Assembly (NCBI GenBank): GCA_963678675.1
Contig: OY783191.1
Span: forward strand, 25,564,955 to 25,628,954
Length of the DNA: 64,000 nucleotides
Direction of reading: 5' to 3'
Origin: Xiphydria camelus
Lineage: Eukaryota; Arthropoda; Insecta; Hymenoptera; Xiphydriidae
Numbering within the stretch: position 1 is the first letter of the stretch; each line of letters begins with the position of its first letter. Positions 28,978 through 39,119 of this stretch are shown here, piece after piece. The notes beneath the pieces were generated by a model. That model was not told where the DNA came from and did not search any database. It worked only from the letters and a program-made list of their open reading frames with translations. The position numbers were made by a program, and so were the translations under genes.

Positions 28978-31900
28978 TCAGACAGCTCTTGGAAATGATT
29001 TATAATCATATCCAGCATTTTTTTTGTTTTTATAACTTGTTTTTTCCCATTCTCCTTTTTCTCGAGTAGTGAGATGACCGCATTGCTTCCTTCGTTATAC
29101 GCTTGCTTTATAAGACCGTAACTTATGCCTGCATTAGCCATTCTCTTCTTCATTTCGTTGGAAATAAGCGTATTTAACGGTGCGAGAGATTGCAAATTTT
29201 CCTCGTATTGCAACATCGCAACGTATTTTTTATTGGCAGCGAGGAGCTCGTCCACTGTCAAATCGTGAAACGTCACGTTTTGCAACATAATGACATCGAA
29301 CAACGCATATCGTGCGCATTTTTTGCGTGTATCGTGAAGTGTCGAGCGGCCAACTCCACTAAGCTGCAATCTTCTCCACGAAACTTGTTTCGGAGAAGTG
29401 GCAGTGTATCAACAAAACCATCGATGATTTCGATGAATTCATTGACAAGACCTACTCGATGGATGAATCGCATAAGTCTTGGTGCATCAAATCCACAATT
29501 ATGCGCAATCAGGGCACAACGCTTATTCAACCTTTTTAAAAATTGAAGTGAATCGTTCGCTACGATTCGTGCAGGGTTTGCCGATATGCTTTTTCCGTGT
29601 AAAAATAGATCATGTCCTTCGCTCGTTAATCCATTAACTTTGGATGCGGCTGACGATATACTTTCATTTGGTTGTATATATTCATTGAATACTACACTGC
29701 CGCATTTCATGGCAATCTGCAAGACTTCGCTGGTGACTTTTAATCCTGCAGTTTCGAGGTAAAAAAAAACTAAAGCCATTGCGGTATCGTCCGAAAAGGT
29801 GGTACTCAAGTTTGGTAATCCTGTAGAAACTCCAATATCGTTTTCTGTTGCAGGCATAGTCAATAGGCCAACGTGACTCTCGTAAGTTTCGCCTTCGAAA
29901 AGATCGCGTCCGTTCCGCAATTGCGATCGCTGCTTTCGGAGTATTCTTCGTCGTGCTTTGAATGCTGGTGTCTTGGCTTTTATCGATCGTATCCGAGCTG
30001 ATTTTTCACATCTTTCTACATGTTTGGATAGATGTGCTCCTACACTCAAATTGTATTTTTTACATACATCTTGGACGTATTGTTCACCAATATTTTTTTG
30101 AGCAACTGCAGCAGCATATCTAAAGTCAGCAGATTCCGAGAGACTATAGCAGATGGCTTTCGGAGCTTTTCTCGACATGATGCTGTTTAAATTTTCGTTA
30201 GCTTGACTCGATGCTCCAGACGAGAATTTCTTTGCATTCGCTGCTAATTTCTCGAAAAGTTTTTTCAGCTCTTCGAACAAACGTTCATTTTTAAATCCGC
30301 CAAGCACTGTTGTGTGAACGTAGTTCTCCGGATCTTTCGAATAATTACACCAATCTCCACAATTGTCGTGCTGGTTAAAAGCGTGAAACGGAATATTTTT
30401 TATTGCGGCGGCCAAACCATCCGGATTTCCGGGATTTTGAGAAACTGCGTACGTGAAGCATCGATGCAAATATTTGATAGCTTCTGACGATAGTTCTTTG
30501 TTCGTATCGGCTTTTTTATCAATTTTATATAACATGTTTGATTTCGTAGAAATCTGCCGTAGAAATTAAGGCGGCAGTCGTGTGTTTCTTTTGCATGTCC
30601 CAGATTACACAAACGGCACTGCCTGTTTCGTGTCGCAAAATCGAGAACCTTTCCAGATTGAGTACCGATAATTGCAGCATAGCCGTTTAAACTATCGTAC
30701 TGACGACCGGAACCGCGTTTGCTCCAACCCATATCGTAAGCGACAAAAAGTCGTACTAAATCGGTCATCACACTATCCATGGTGTTGTCTGTCTCGTTTG
30801 AGCATTCTGAACAGTCTCGATCAACGTTATTATTTTCTTCTTGCGATGATACGGTTGGAGCTGTTGAATCTTCTGTACTTCTGACGAGGAATCCACTTCG
30901 AAGATCTTTAGGCCTATACAAATATTCAAAAAAGGATAATATGGATGGTAAATGGATTAGAAAATGGATTAAAGTAAATAACCAACTCTCTACTATGCAC
31001 CTATGTAAAGTTTATTCATGATATCGTATTTAATTATAAGTGTTAGCTGTTTCGGCGAGATCTTAATAAATTTTATTGTAGAAATGTATGTATATATTTT
31101 ATTGTTTGCGTACGATTGTATAATAGCCGTATATAGTCAGAAAATTCTTATATAATTTTGTGTAATTTCTATTCAAATTTTAAAGCAAAAAGTAATACCA
31201 TCAGTGAAAACACGCGATTTCATTGTTGAAATAATTAATTGTTCATTGTTAATATACGTGATCATTAAATATTTCATTATTATTTACAATAATTATTTGA
31301 CAGTTCGATGATTATTCAATTAGAGTTGTTTGTGGTAGCCGAAGTTAAATAAAACAAATGTTTTGTCTTAGAAGATTTGTTTTCTTTAATTTTTTCCACT
31401 TTATAGGTATTCGAATAAGTATGCGAATACCTTCGAATACTTTCATAGGTATTCGAATAAGTATTCAAATACCTATAAACGTAATAATTCTAACGTCAAC
31501 TTACAAAAGGTTTTCCAATGACTCTCTATTTTGTAGTGTTAAGGATCTTTCTAATTTTGTGGCTTCCTCGCAGCTTTGTTTTGCAACATCCTCGATAATC
31601 GGCCCAACCTCTCGCTCATACTGCTTATACGTATTTGTCGACATGTTCGGTATATTCATACACTGCATATATTTGTTTATGGCAGTGTAGCCTAATCCTG
31701 CGTGGAGAGTACCTATGACACAATAAGTACATATGTATACGATTTATATAGTAAAATCATGAGAATAGATAGTCTATGTAAAACTTACCTAACGCTGATT
31801 TCGTATTTACACCAAACAACAGTTTACTGTTTGGCCCAACATGTTTTGTTCCACTCGGCACTTTATTTATGAGGAGGCAATGTTGACAGAGCACAGAAAA

Positions 31901-32146
31901 GATTGAGCCCAAACCGTGTTTTTGTTCATCTTTGATATTTTTTAACCACAGTTCTTCGTTACAGCTACTGCAGTGCATGTGCTTTGCCATAACCTTTAAA
32001 TCGACTATACGTCGGCCCACGACTGCGAATTCATCATCTGACTCAAGAATTTTCTTTCGACGCTGGCCACCTTCCACTTGTTTTAGCCGACGATTATATT
32101 GTTTCTCCGATTGGATTTTACCCTTCCACCTTTTCATTTTTACCAA
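28978..32146 (-). pseudogene. Mutator-like transposase with C-terminal DEDDh exonuclease, three exons
   Basis: Exon 1 (32146-31792): basic start, GRRIVDLKVM, paired CxxC (HCSSCNEEL, LCQHC), donor TTAG|GTAAGT. Exon 2 (about 31711-31514): LHAGLGYTAINKYMQC and TNTYKQYEREVGPIIEDVA, flanked by TCATAG and GTAAGT. Exon 3 starts at 30913 after TTGTATAG: VAYDMGWSKRGSGRQYDSLN, then the HDCRLNF motif, then (after a frameshift/deletion near 30540) CGDWC, SSQANENLNSIMSRKAP and CYSLSESADFRYAAA. These are hallmarks of the PF20700 Mutator-like transposase. A DEDDh exonuclease-like domain follows (about 29800-29310): FFYLETAGL, where the usual first Asp is Tyr; HNCGFDAPRL; and an NAHD motif at a second frameshift (about 29310). 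The C-terminus is helical. The gene is broken by two frameshifts. A hAT-type element sits 36 bp upstream of the start. Confidence 0.8.
31400..31480. repeat. TATTCGAATA repeats in the transposase intron
   Basis: GTATTCGAATA or close variants occur about five times in 80 bp (31405-31478), each self-complementary around TTCGAA. It lies in the second intron of the Mutator-like gene. Confidence 0.6.
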
Positions 32147-32181
32147 ATATCAACACTAACATTGAATACTATATTGACTAC

Positions 32182-33284
32182 CAGCCCTGTGCAACTCTCA
32201 GAAAAATGTGGTCACTTTAATGTCGCCAACCGCGTGGCGGCGCTAGTATCACCTGTCCGCCTGGACCTAAGCGGCTTGATAACTTAGTTCAAATGATTGA
32301 AATCAATTCAAAACTAAATAATTTAATGAACATTGTTGGCTATTGATTTATGTAGTTAATGAAACCTTATTGCTACAATGAGAAAGTAAAAAGTATCTGA
32401 AGTCAATAACTATCAATAAAAATTGTTTATTTTACATTTTTAAGCTACATCAATACTCTTTTTCAAGATATTAATTTTCACGTGCATATTTTCTGCTACT
32501 ATTATCTCTTCTATCTTGTAAATCCTGCACTTTTGGTTTAGGTGAATAAAACTAGTTTTATATATAACCATTATTTTTTCATGATCGTTAAATATAATAT
32601 TTTATGTTTCTATCCCAGTGAAAGGTTGATTCCGTTCGCAAGATCTTCCAGTACAAACTGTTCAAAACATTTTACTTCTTGTTGCTGAAAATCAGTTGGT
32701 AATACATTCTTTTCATTTTGCCCTGGCAATGCCTTGGAATTGACATCTTTGACAATATTTGAATGGAGTGCATCGGATGAGATGAGGGAATTTCTGATAT
32801 TGTCCAAGGGAATTGCGACGGGAGCCTTTCTGTAACCGCGTACACTTACACAGTATTCTCATTAAAATGTCTCGATCTGGCTTAGTAATAACTTCATGAG
32901 TTAATTTTTCACTAGGTAAAAAATGATTATGACAGAATATAGAATCTGATATCAGTTGAGGCAATTTTGTAGAGAGCTTCTCGCCATGCCTGGAGAATGT
33001 CGCTGTCTTTCGGAGCAGAAAAAAAAGGATTCGAGTCGTATCCGACTGCAACAAATCACTTTACATCTAGAAATTTCTTATTTTCACTAATTTTTTTATA
33101 ATTAAATCCACCCTTTCGACACTTTATTCGATTTATTGAATTTATGGTCAACTCAGGATATACATTTAAGGGGTTAAGATAACTACCGTAAACAGGACAG
33201 ACGACAACGGCGACACCACGCGGATAGGCGACACTAAGCGGCCGTAACTTACCTAAGGGAATTATATGCAGTTGCACAGGGCTG
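32182..33284. mobile_element. 1.1-kb hAT-type element with exact 8-bp duplication
   Basis: The 15-bp inverted end CAGCCCTGTGCAACT occurs at both termini. The direct repeat TTGACTAC is exact at 32174-32181 and 33285-33292. CAG-start TIRs with an 8-bp duplication define hAT. No hAT transposase is present. Minus-strand frames at 33277-33056, 33054-32713 and 32807-32610 read like parts of a foreign protein (for example QLISDSIFCHNHFLPSEK) that I cannot name. The element may be a non-autonomous derivative with captured sequence. Confidence 0.85.
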
Positions 33285-33292
33285 TTGACTAC

Positions 33293-33767
33293 TAATGAAG
33301 GCGTGCAGTGAAGTGCCGAAGGCGGCTGCCGTGCGGCGCGTGCGGCGTATACGCAGGGCTACCAATAACTGAAAACTACAATGCGCGTATGCCACATCTC
33401 CATTTTATTAATGATGTTTTCGAGATATAAATAAATAAAAATCGACTTGTAAAATATTTAAATAATTAATTATAATGATTCTAAATACTTTTTACCCAAA
33501 ATCTTTTTATTTTACGCAAGTAAAAATTTTATTATTCGAAGTTGGCAGCCGTCGGAGGCATCCGTGTATAAGCATAGGCGTTTCCCCCTTACCGCCTGCC
33601 CCGCAAAGACCCTGAGCAACCTCCTTAAGCATGCTCGAAACGAGCAAGACTTGGATACACATGCTACTAGGAGCACTTCCTGGAAAGAAGCATGCTTGCG
33701 TGCTCGAAACTAGCATGTGTATCTGGACCTTTAAAGTAATGTTTTTGGGGTAGAAGTTTTTTTGAAG
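33293..33767. other. Intergenic with short inverted motifs
   Basis: Includes GTGCGGCGCGTGCGGCG (about 33334). A loose inverted pair, GGATACACATGCTA (about 33652) and ACTAGCATGTGTATC (about 33710), may be a small MITE. No gene. Confidence 0.4.
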
Positions 33768-34003
33768 TGAAACTTCTTTGCTGAGGGTACTAAAAGCGCG
33801 CTCTATGCAACGACAAATTCCTAAAATACCGTAACGAAACTCACACACTCCAGCGCTACCGTACGTGCCTCACTCATACAGCGATCTCGACCCTGCCCCA
33901 TTCCACTATTAGGCCCTTCGCATACAACGCTACGCAGGTATCCGATACTCGACGAGTGTACACACACCACGCGACGCGACTTTCGTCGGTAATGCTATAT
34001 ATT
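33768..34003. repeat. Dispersed repeat, uninterrupted copy (empty site)
   Basis: Matches 15980-16530 without the 316-bp MITE: the join GAGGGTACTAAAAGCGCGC here corresponds to the MITE insertion point there. Useful as a natural empty site. Confidence 0.8.
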
Positions 34004-34069
34004 ATACTCCCGTGACCGGCATGCTCAAGTGGCCGATACTCGCGTCGCCGAGACTGTTCCGTCGCACAA

Positions 34070-34515
34070 TTAAGTTTTCTTCTATTTTACAACGTTTTAT
34101 TTTGTTGTTTGGCAATATGTTTATATGTACTCGAAAGAGCTCTTTCTGCTCTACAAAACTGTTATAATTGTTATTTCGAATAATTAAATTTTTTATTATT
34201 CTTCTGGCTTAGAAATGGAATATCCAGGGGGCAAAAATTAGCAGTTTCGACATCTGCCTTTCTTCGCTTTTCATCGAGGTCAAAAAACTGCCGTATACGG
34301 AGAAGGTGTTATAGGCGAGTCTTTGATAAAAAAGATGTCGAAAATTCGGATTTTTTCCTCCTGGATATTCCATTTCTAAGCCTGAAAAATAATAAACAAT
34401 TGTTATTCGAACAAACAATTATAACAGTTTTATAGAGCAGAAAGAGCTCTTTCGAATGAATATAAACACTTTGCGGAACAGCAAACAAATCGTTGTAAAA
34501 TGAAAGAAAATAAAA
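34070..34515. mobile_element. Fold-back element, arms about 140 bp
   Basis: CGAAAGAGCTCTTTCTGCTC, ACTGTTATAATTGTTATTCG and GAAATGGAATATCCAG are found inverted on the two sides of a centre near 34290. Both arms continue outward to TTTTACAACG / CGTTGTAAAA. No coding content. Confidence 0.75.
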
Positions 34516-34584
34516 GAAAACGCTACGAACTTATTTTCCAACCAAATAGCATCGCGATCATAAATACTTCGTCAAACTAGGGTT

Positions 34585-34895
34585 CATCTCGCCATCAGCG
34601 AAGCAGTACATTTCGACAAATCCAGGCTGCTAATGAGTTCGCAGTCCCGCACCTTTCCTGAAAGGGTTAATTACTGGACGAATCGGAATGAACCTTTGTC
34701 GAAATATTCGGTTATCTATTGAAATCGTCATTTCTCTCATTTACAAAGCTGAATGCATTTCGAATGCATTCGAAATATAGCGGTATCTGCGAGAAGTTGT
34801 TTATTACAATTCGTTCGGTAATTAGCCTTCCGGGAAAGGTGCAGGACTGCGAATACATACGCAGTCCTCGTTTGCCGAAATGTACCACCCGAACT
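34585..34895. repeat. Inverted repeat with GCAGTCC motifs
   Basis: TTCGCAGTCCCGCACCTTTCC (34638) pairs with the inverted GGAAAGGTGCAGGACTGCG (34834). ACATTTCGACAAA pairs with TTTGCCGAAATGTA at the rims. Related sequence occurs at 18868. Probably a MITE. Confidence 0.6.
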
Positions 34896-35222
34896 GCGTG
34901 CACTATAATGTGCACTATAATAGAATTTGTAATGTATGTGAAATTCTGAGAAACAGCGATTAATGTTTTATCACTGTCAAATATTATGAAGTAAAATTCC
35001 TTGATTCCGTTTATGATTTTCTAGAAATTTGTCAGTTTAGTGAACACTTCGTTCGTTCGATAAAAGTTACTTCGTATACGGAGAAAAGAGTTTATTTGCA
35101 ATTAATAAGTGTATACTTGATTATGGCGGAAAAAATATTTTGTTGGACCAAGTAAGTAAATATACTGGGTGATTCTTTAATATTGCGACAAACTTCAAGG
35201 ATGGGTTCCTTGGATGAAAATA
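34896..35222. other. AT-rich spacer, no gene seen
   Basis: No recognisable frame or repeat. Confidence 0.4.
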
Positions 35223-35455
35223 AGAAAAAAAACAAAACGTGTGGCCGCCACAAGCGGAAGAAGTGAAACTTCGATACCAGTTTCTCTGAATTTGATTTCG
35301 GTGGTATTAGTTTCAATTGGCTCTACGAAGAAGCATTGCAAAAGACTTGTATAGAGCCAATTGAAACTAATACCATCGGAATCAAATTCAGAGAAACTAG
35401 TATCGAAGTTTCACTTCTTCCGCGTGTGGCGGCCACACGTTTTGTTTTTTTTTTA
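35223..35455. mobile_element. Hairpin MITE, arms about 95 bp
   Basis: ACAAAACGTGTGGCCGCCAC and GAAGTGAAACTTCGATACC, followed by GAATTTGATT, are mirrored exactly on the other side of a 25-bp centre near 35338. A-rich/T-rich tracts form the rims. Confidence 0.8.
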
Positions 35456-35715
35456 TCAAGTTTTTACTATTGGTACTGTATTTTGAATAACTTTAACTCT
35501 TAAGTCTGCTGTGTTTCATGCATATTAAAATTTTATGCATATTCCTGATTCGTAGCGGACTATTATCGAGCGAAACGAAAGTAAGAAATCGTTTGAAGGG
35601 AGTGACGCAAGGAGTGGGGGAAGGCCATTTCTCAGAATGCACCTCTCCTACAGTCCCTGCACCGATCTCTTAACGAGAGTTGACTGTATTAGAGGTTTTT
35701 TGATGTCTAATGTAC

Positions 35716-35852
35716 GTACCATAAAAAATAAGGATTAATTGACTGTCTGAATTTAAGAGTTCTTTAGCAATTTTCGAAGTCTCATTTTCTGTGAGATTAT
35801 CTCTTATTAACACTATACAAACCAAAATAAAAAGGGAGAACATCTTTTTCAA
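35716..35852 (-). CDS. Possible first exon with signal peptide
   Basis: A minus-strand ATG at 35852 opens MKKMFSLFILVCIVLIRDN, a good signal peptide or membrane anchor, then an NETSK glycosylation-type site and LILIFYG ending at an ATG|GTACGT donor (about 35715). It looks like a first exon of a secreted or receptor protein, and some insect ionotropic receptors begin this way. No downstream exon is visible before the 35.4-kb hairpin. Only weakly supported. Confidence 0.3.
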
Positions 35853-35981
35853 AAGATGTCAAAACTGCATCAAAAAAATCGGAGCCAAGTTATTCACGTT
35901 GTAACTGTAAAAAGGAAGAAATCATACTATTTGAATTTCCACTTCTTAATTTGATAAGAAATTCAACAACCGCTTGAAAGA

Positions 35982-36511
35982 CTAATCAATATCATTACCG
36001 CGCATAGAAGAAAGCATATTCCGTATTTCATTTATATTTTCATATGAGAAACCAGTCAGTAACTTCGCTTGATCTTCAGGATAAGAAAAGTTACTTATTT
36101 GTTCTATAAGTGAAGAATCGCTGTCTACAGCAAGATTTTCTAACAATTTTTGTAGATCAGAGGTTTTTACAAAACTTGAATTAGAAATCACTTTTAAAAG
36201 GCATAGATCGTCTTCGTAGAACTTTTCTTTGATCGTAGGACTTTTCTTTTTGCAGCATCGATTTCCAATAGGAATAAATAGTCTTCTTTTTATATACGCC
36301 TGCTTTCGAGCTTCAAAAGGAATGACAGTTATGTTGTCTGTTGATCCGCAAACACAGCAATACTTACCTGTGCGTAGAAACAATTCTTGGCAATGATAAT
36401 TTAATACCTTCGGATCCAATCTCTTCATTTCCATGATGTAAATTAAATTCATAATCAGGATCATCTATGCAATCAATAAAAATCCATCTAAAATAGTCAT
36501 AATCATTACTA
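35982..36511 (-). pseudogene. N-terminal part of a DDE_4-type (Harbinger/ISL2EU-like) transposase
   Basis: After a TGACTATTTTAG acceptor near 36489, the minus strand reads toward a Cys-rich segment (KYCCVCGST...RLFIPIGNRCC). It then has helices typical of the region before the nuclease core in these transposases (TSDLQKLLENLA, DQAKLLTGFSYENINEIRNM), and stops at 35982. An internal CACAG|GTAAG could act as a donor, so splicing is uncertain. The DDE core is absent. It is probably a 5' fragment of a transposon gene. Confidence 0.55.
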
Positions 36512-36644
36512 TGATTGTTAAAGAAATTCAAGGACTATTTTAGTGAAATTAAACAAATTTGTTTAATTTAGTCAAAGTGTAGTGCATTAAAAAACCGCAG
36601 AAATGTTTCGTTGATTCATTCAGAAACGTGATGTTCTACTGATT

Positions 36645-36660
36645 GTGAGTTAGTAAAGTA
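36645..36660. repeat. 16-bp LINE target-site duplication, left
   Basis: GTGAGTTAGTAAAGTA, identical to 52744-52759 sixteen kilobases away. Confidence 0.95.
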
Positions 36661-36680
36661 GATAGATAGATAGATCTTTA
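36661..36680 (-). terminator. LINE 3' tail: AATAAA and ATCT repeat
   Basis: On the minus strand the LINE ends GGCTTAATAAAGATCTATCT with further ATCT units up to the target duplication. This is the simple-repeat tail used by many non-poly(A) LINEs. The AATAAA may act as the polyadenylation signal. Confidence 0.75.
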
Positions 36681-37217
36681 TTAAGCCTTGTGGCCCTGAA
36701 TAGAGAACTTGGTTGCTTACACACAAGCTACTTATTTATATACTCCACTGTCATTCTTAGATTACAACTTCTCATGCATGCTACTCCTTCGCATTCACTC
36801 CTCCTATACCCTCACTGCTTTCCTATGCTACTTTTCTTTATTTTTTCTCTCAGCTTTCTTTCCACTCTCCTTAACCAATTTACTTGCTTCGTGCTTGCAT
36901 CCTCCCGTAATAGCACCGTCCTACTTAACTCTGTCACTTCCAGCTCTGTACATTCCCTCCTTAGATGGTCTATCGTTCCCTCTTTCTTTTTACAAATTGC
37001 ACAAATTTTGTCCTCCTCTTCTAGACAGTACCTGTTTACCGTCTCCAGGTTCCCGCACCTCGCCCTCGCTACTAGTTTTTGACTACCCCACCCCCCTGCC
37101 TGCCACCCTGAGGTAAGTCGGGAGCCCGTCCGCTACCAGTTCGTCGTAAGAACCGTTGTATCTCGCCCTCGGTATCTTATTTCTTTGCGTTTGTCTCTGT
37201 ACATCTTCGTCTCGCCT

Positions 37218-39117
37218 TCATAGATTACCACCCCCTTCTATTCCTTGCTCTCTGTTCCAATCCAGACCTTCCTGGCTGAAGCCACATCTGTTCAGGTACT
37301 CATTTCTAATTTTCCAGCCGTTCGTCTTAATTTTTCCTTCTCTTTCCTCTTTTATGCATTCTTTCAACAGTACCTTTCCCTCCATATCCTCTGTTCTTTT
37401 TTCGAAGTCTACGGCCCTCTTGCCCATTCCGATCCTCAGCCGTTTTCTCTTCGTCTCTTCCAGTACAATATATCCTGGTGTGCAACGGTCCAAACCCAAT
37501 GTCCATTTTAAAAACTTTAGGTGAATCCCCTCCAGCTCTGCCCGCTCTTCCCATCCCCATACCTCTGCTCCATACGCCAGTATTCCTCTGACCAGACACT
37601 GGAACAGCTTCACTCTTCCGACGAAATTATCCCTGAATAGCCTCTCTCCTATTCCCCACGTCTGTCTGACTGCCAAATTTCCCTTCCTTGCCAATTCTCT
37701 TATCTGTCCTGTTGCTTTTCCGTTTCTCTTGAACACATACCCAAGATATTTGAACTCTTTTACTTCTTCTAGCTTCTTTCCTTTTCACTCCCAGTTTCTC
37801 TTCCGGTCTCTTCCTCCTCCCTTACGGAGCACCATAATTTTCGACTTCTCCTCATTTAATGTCAGTCTTTTTTTTGTTTAAATATTTCTCGAGTCATTTA
37901 CTCATGCTTTTCAGTTCCTCCTCTCTGTCTGCCACCAACACCACATCATCCGCATACGCCAGAGTCCAGAACTTTTCCCTCCCAACTACTATGCCTCCCG
38001 CCTGGCCCTTTTTCAGTTCTTCTTCTAGATCCGCTGTCAGTACCGTGAAAAGCGTTGGGCTCAACGGGCACCCCTGCCGCACACCCTCTTCCGAGACAAA
38101 CTCTTTCGATAGCTTCCCTCCAATCCTTACCGCGTTCATTGTCTGCGCGTAAATCTCTTTAGTTCTTTCTATCAGTCCTCTTTCCACACCAAGTTTGTCC
38201 ATCGCTTCCCATAATACCCCTCTGTCCACCCTGTCGAAGGCCGCCCTTAAATCGACAAAAAATGCGAACAGCTTCCCGGATCTTTTTGCAATTGTCCTTT
38301 CCACCGCATGTTGCAGTATATAAACGTTGTCTATGGTATTTCTTTTTTCACGGAATCCTGCCTGATTGTCTGGTAAAATCCCTTTCTTCTCCACTTCTTT
38401 CCTGAGTCTCTCGTTCAGCGCCGCGGTATACACCTTATATGCCGTGTTTAGTAGTGTTATACCCCTGTAGTTTTCCACTCTTTTGGCGTCCCCTCTCTTG
38501 TAGATTGGGGTAATTATCCCTTCTCTCCATTTGCTAGGGAACCCCTCCCCCCTCCATACTTTTTTTAGAATTTCCTGCATCCTCTCCTTTCCTCGATATT
38601 CTAGGCTCTTCCAAGCTTCATTGGGTATCCCATCCTCCCCCGCCGCCTTCTTGTTCTTCAACTTCTTTACCTGTAATTCAATCTCTTCCATATCTAGCTC
38701 CGCTAACTCTTCCTTATCTTCTCTCTTTCTGGTGAATTCTTCCATCCCGCCCCGCACGTCAATACCACCTAGCCCCATAAAGTGATTTCTCCACTCCTCC
38801 AATCCGATGCCTTAGTAAATCTCCGATCTTATCTTTCGTCCCTTATTAATGTACTTCCATATTTCCTTGCTCTCTCTTACTTTCTTGATTTTCTCTAGTT
38901 CCTCTTCTTATTTTTCCTTTGCTTTTCTCTGAAACATTTCTCTTAGTTGCGCTCTACTAGAACTATACTCCTCTTTGTCCCAGAAGCCTCTTTTCCAATC
39001 CTTGTATCTTTTCCTTACTTGCCTTTTCATTACCCTGCACTCCTTGTCCCACCAGGTTCGTTTCCCTATTTCCTTCTTTTTCATCTTTAGACGCTTCCTC
39101 GTCATGCTTTCATTTAC
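37218..39117 (-). pseudogene. LINE ORF2: reverse transcriptase and C-terminal domain
   Basis: The minus strand from 39117 reads a basic linker (TWWDKECRVMKRQVRKRYKD), then the RT palm and fingers: GIITPIYKRGDAKRVENYRG, FFVDLRAAFDRVDR (motif A Asp), EGVRQGCPLSPTLFTV (motif B), and LAYADDVVLVA (motif C, YADD catalytic pair). After a stop and frameshift near 37895 the C-terminal part continues (YGAEVWGWEERAELEG, FLKWTLGLDRCTPGYIVLEE), as in other APE-LINEs. It would copy the LINE RNA at the nicked target. In-frame stops occur near 38900, 38815 and 37888, and frameshifts near 37860. The upstream endonuclease is separated by three nested insertions. Confidence 0.9.
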
Positions 39118-39119
39118 TA

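Noticed and set aside
36690..37524. Plus-strand Leu/Ser/Phe-rich frames
   Set aside because: They are the antisense of the LINE C-terminal domain; the minus strand gives the recognisable protein.
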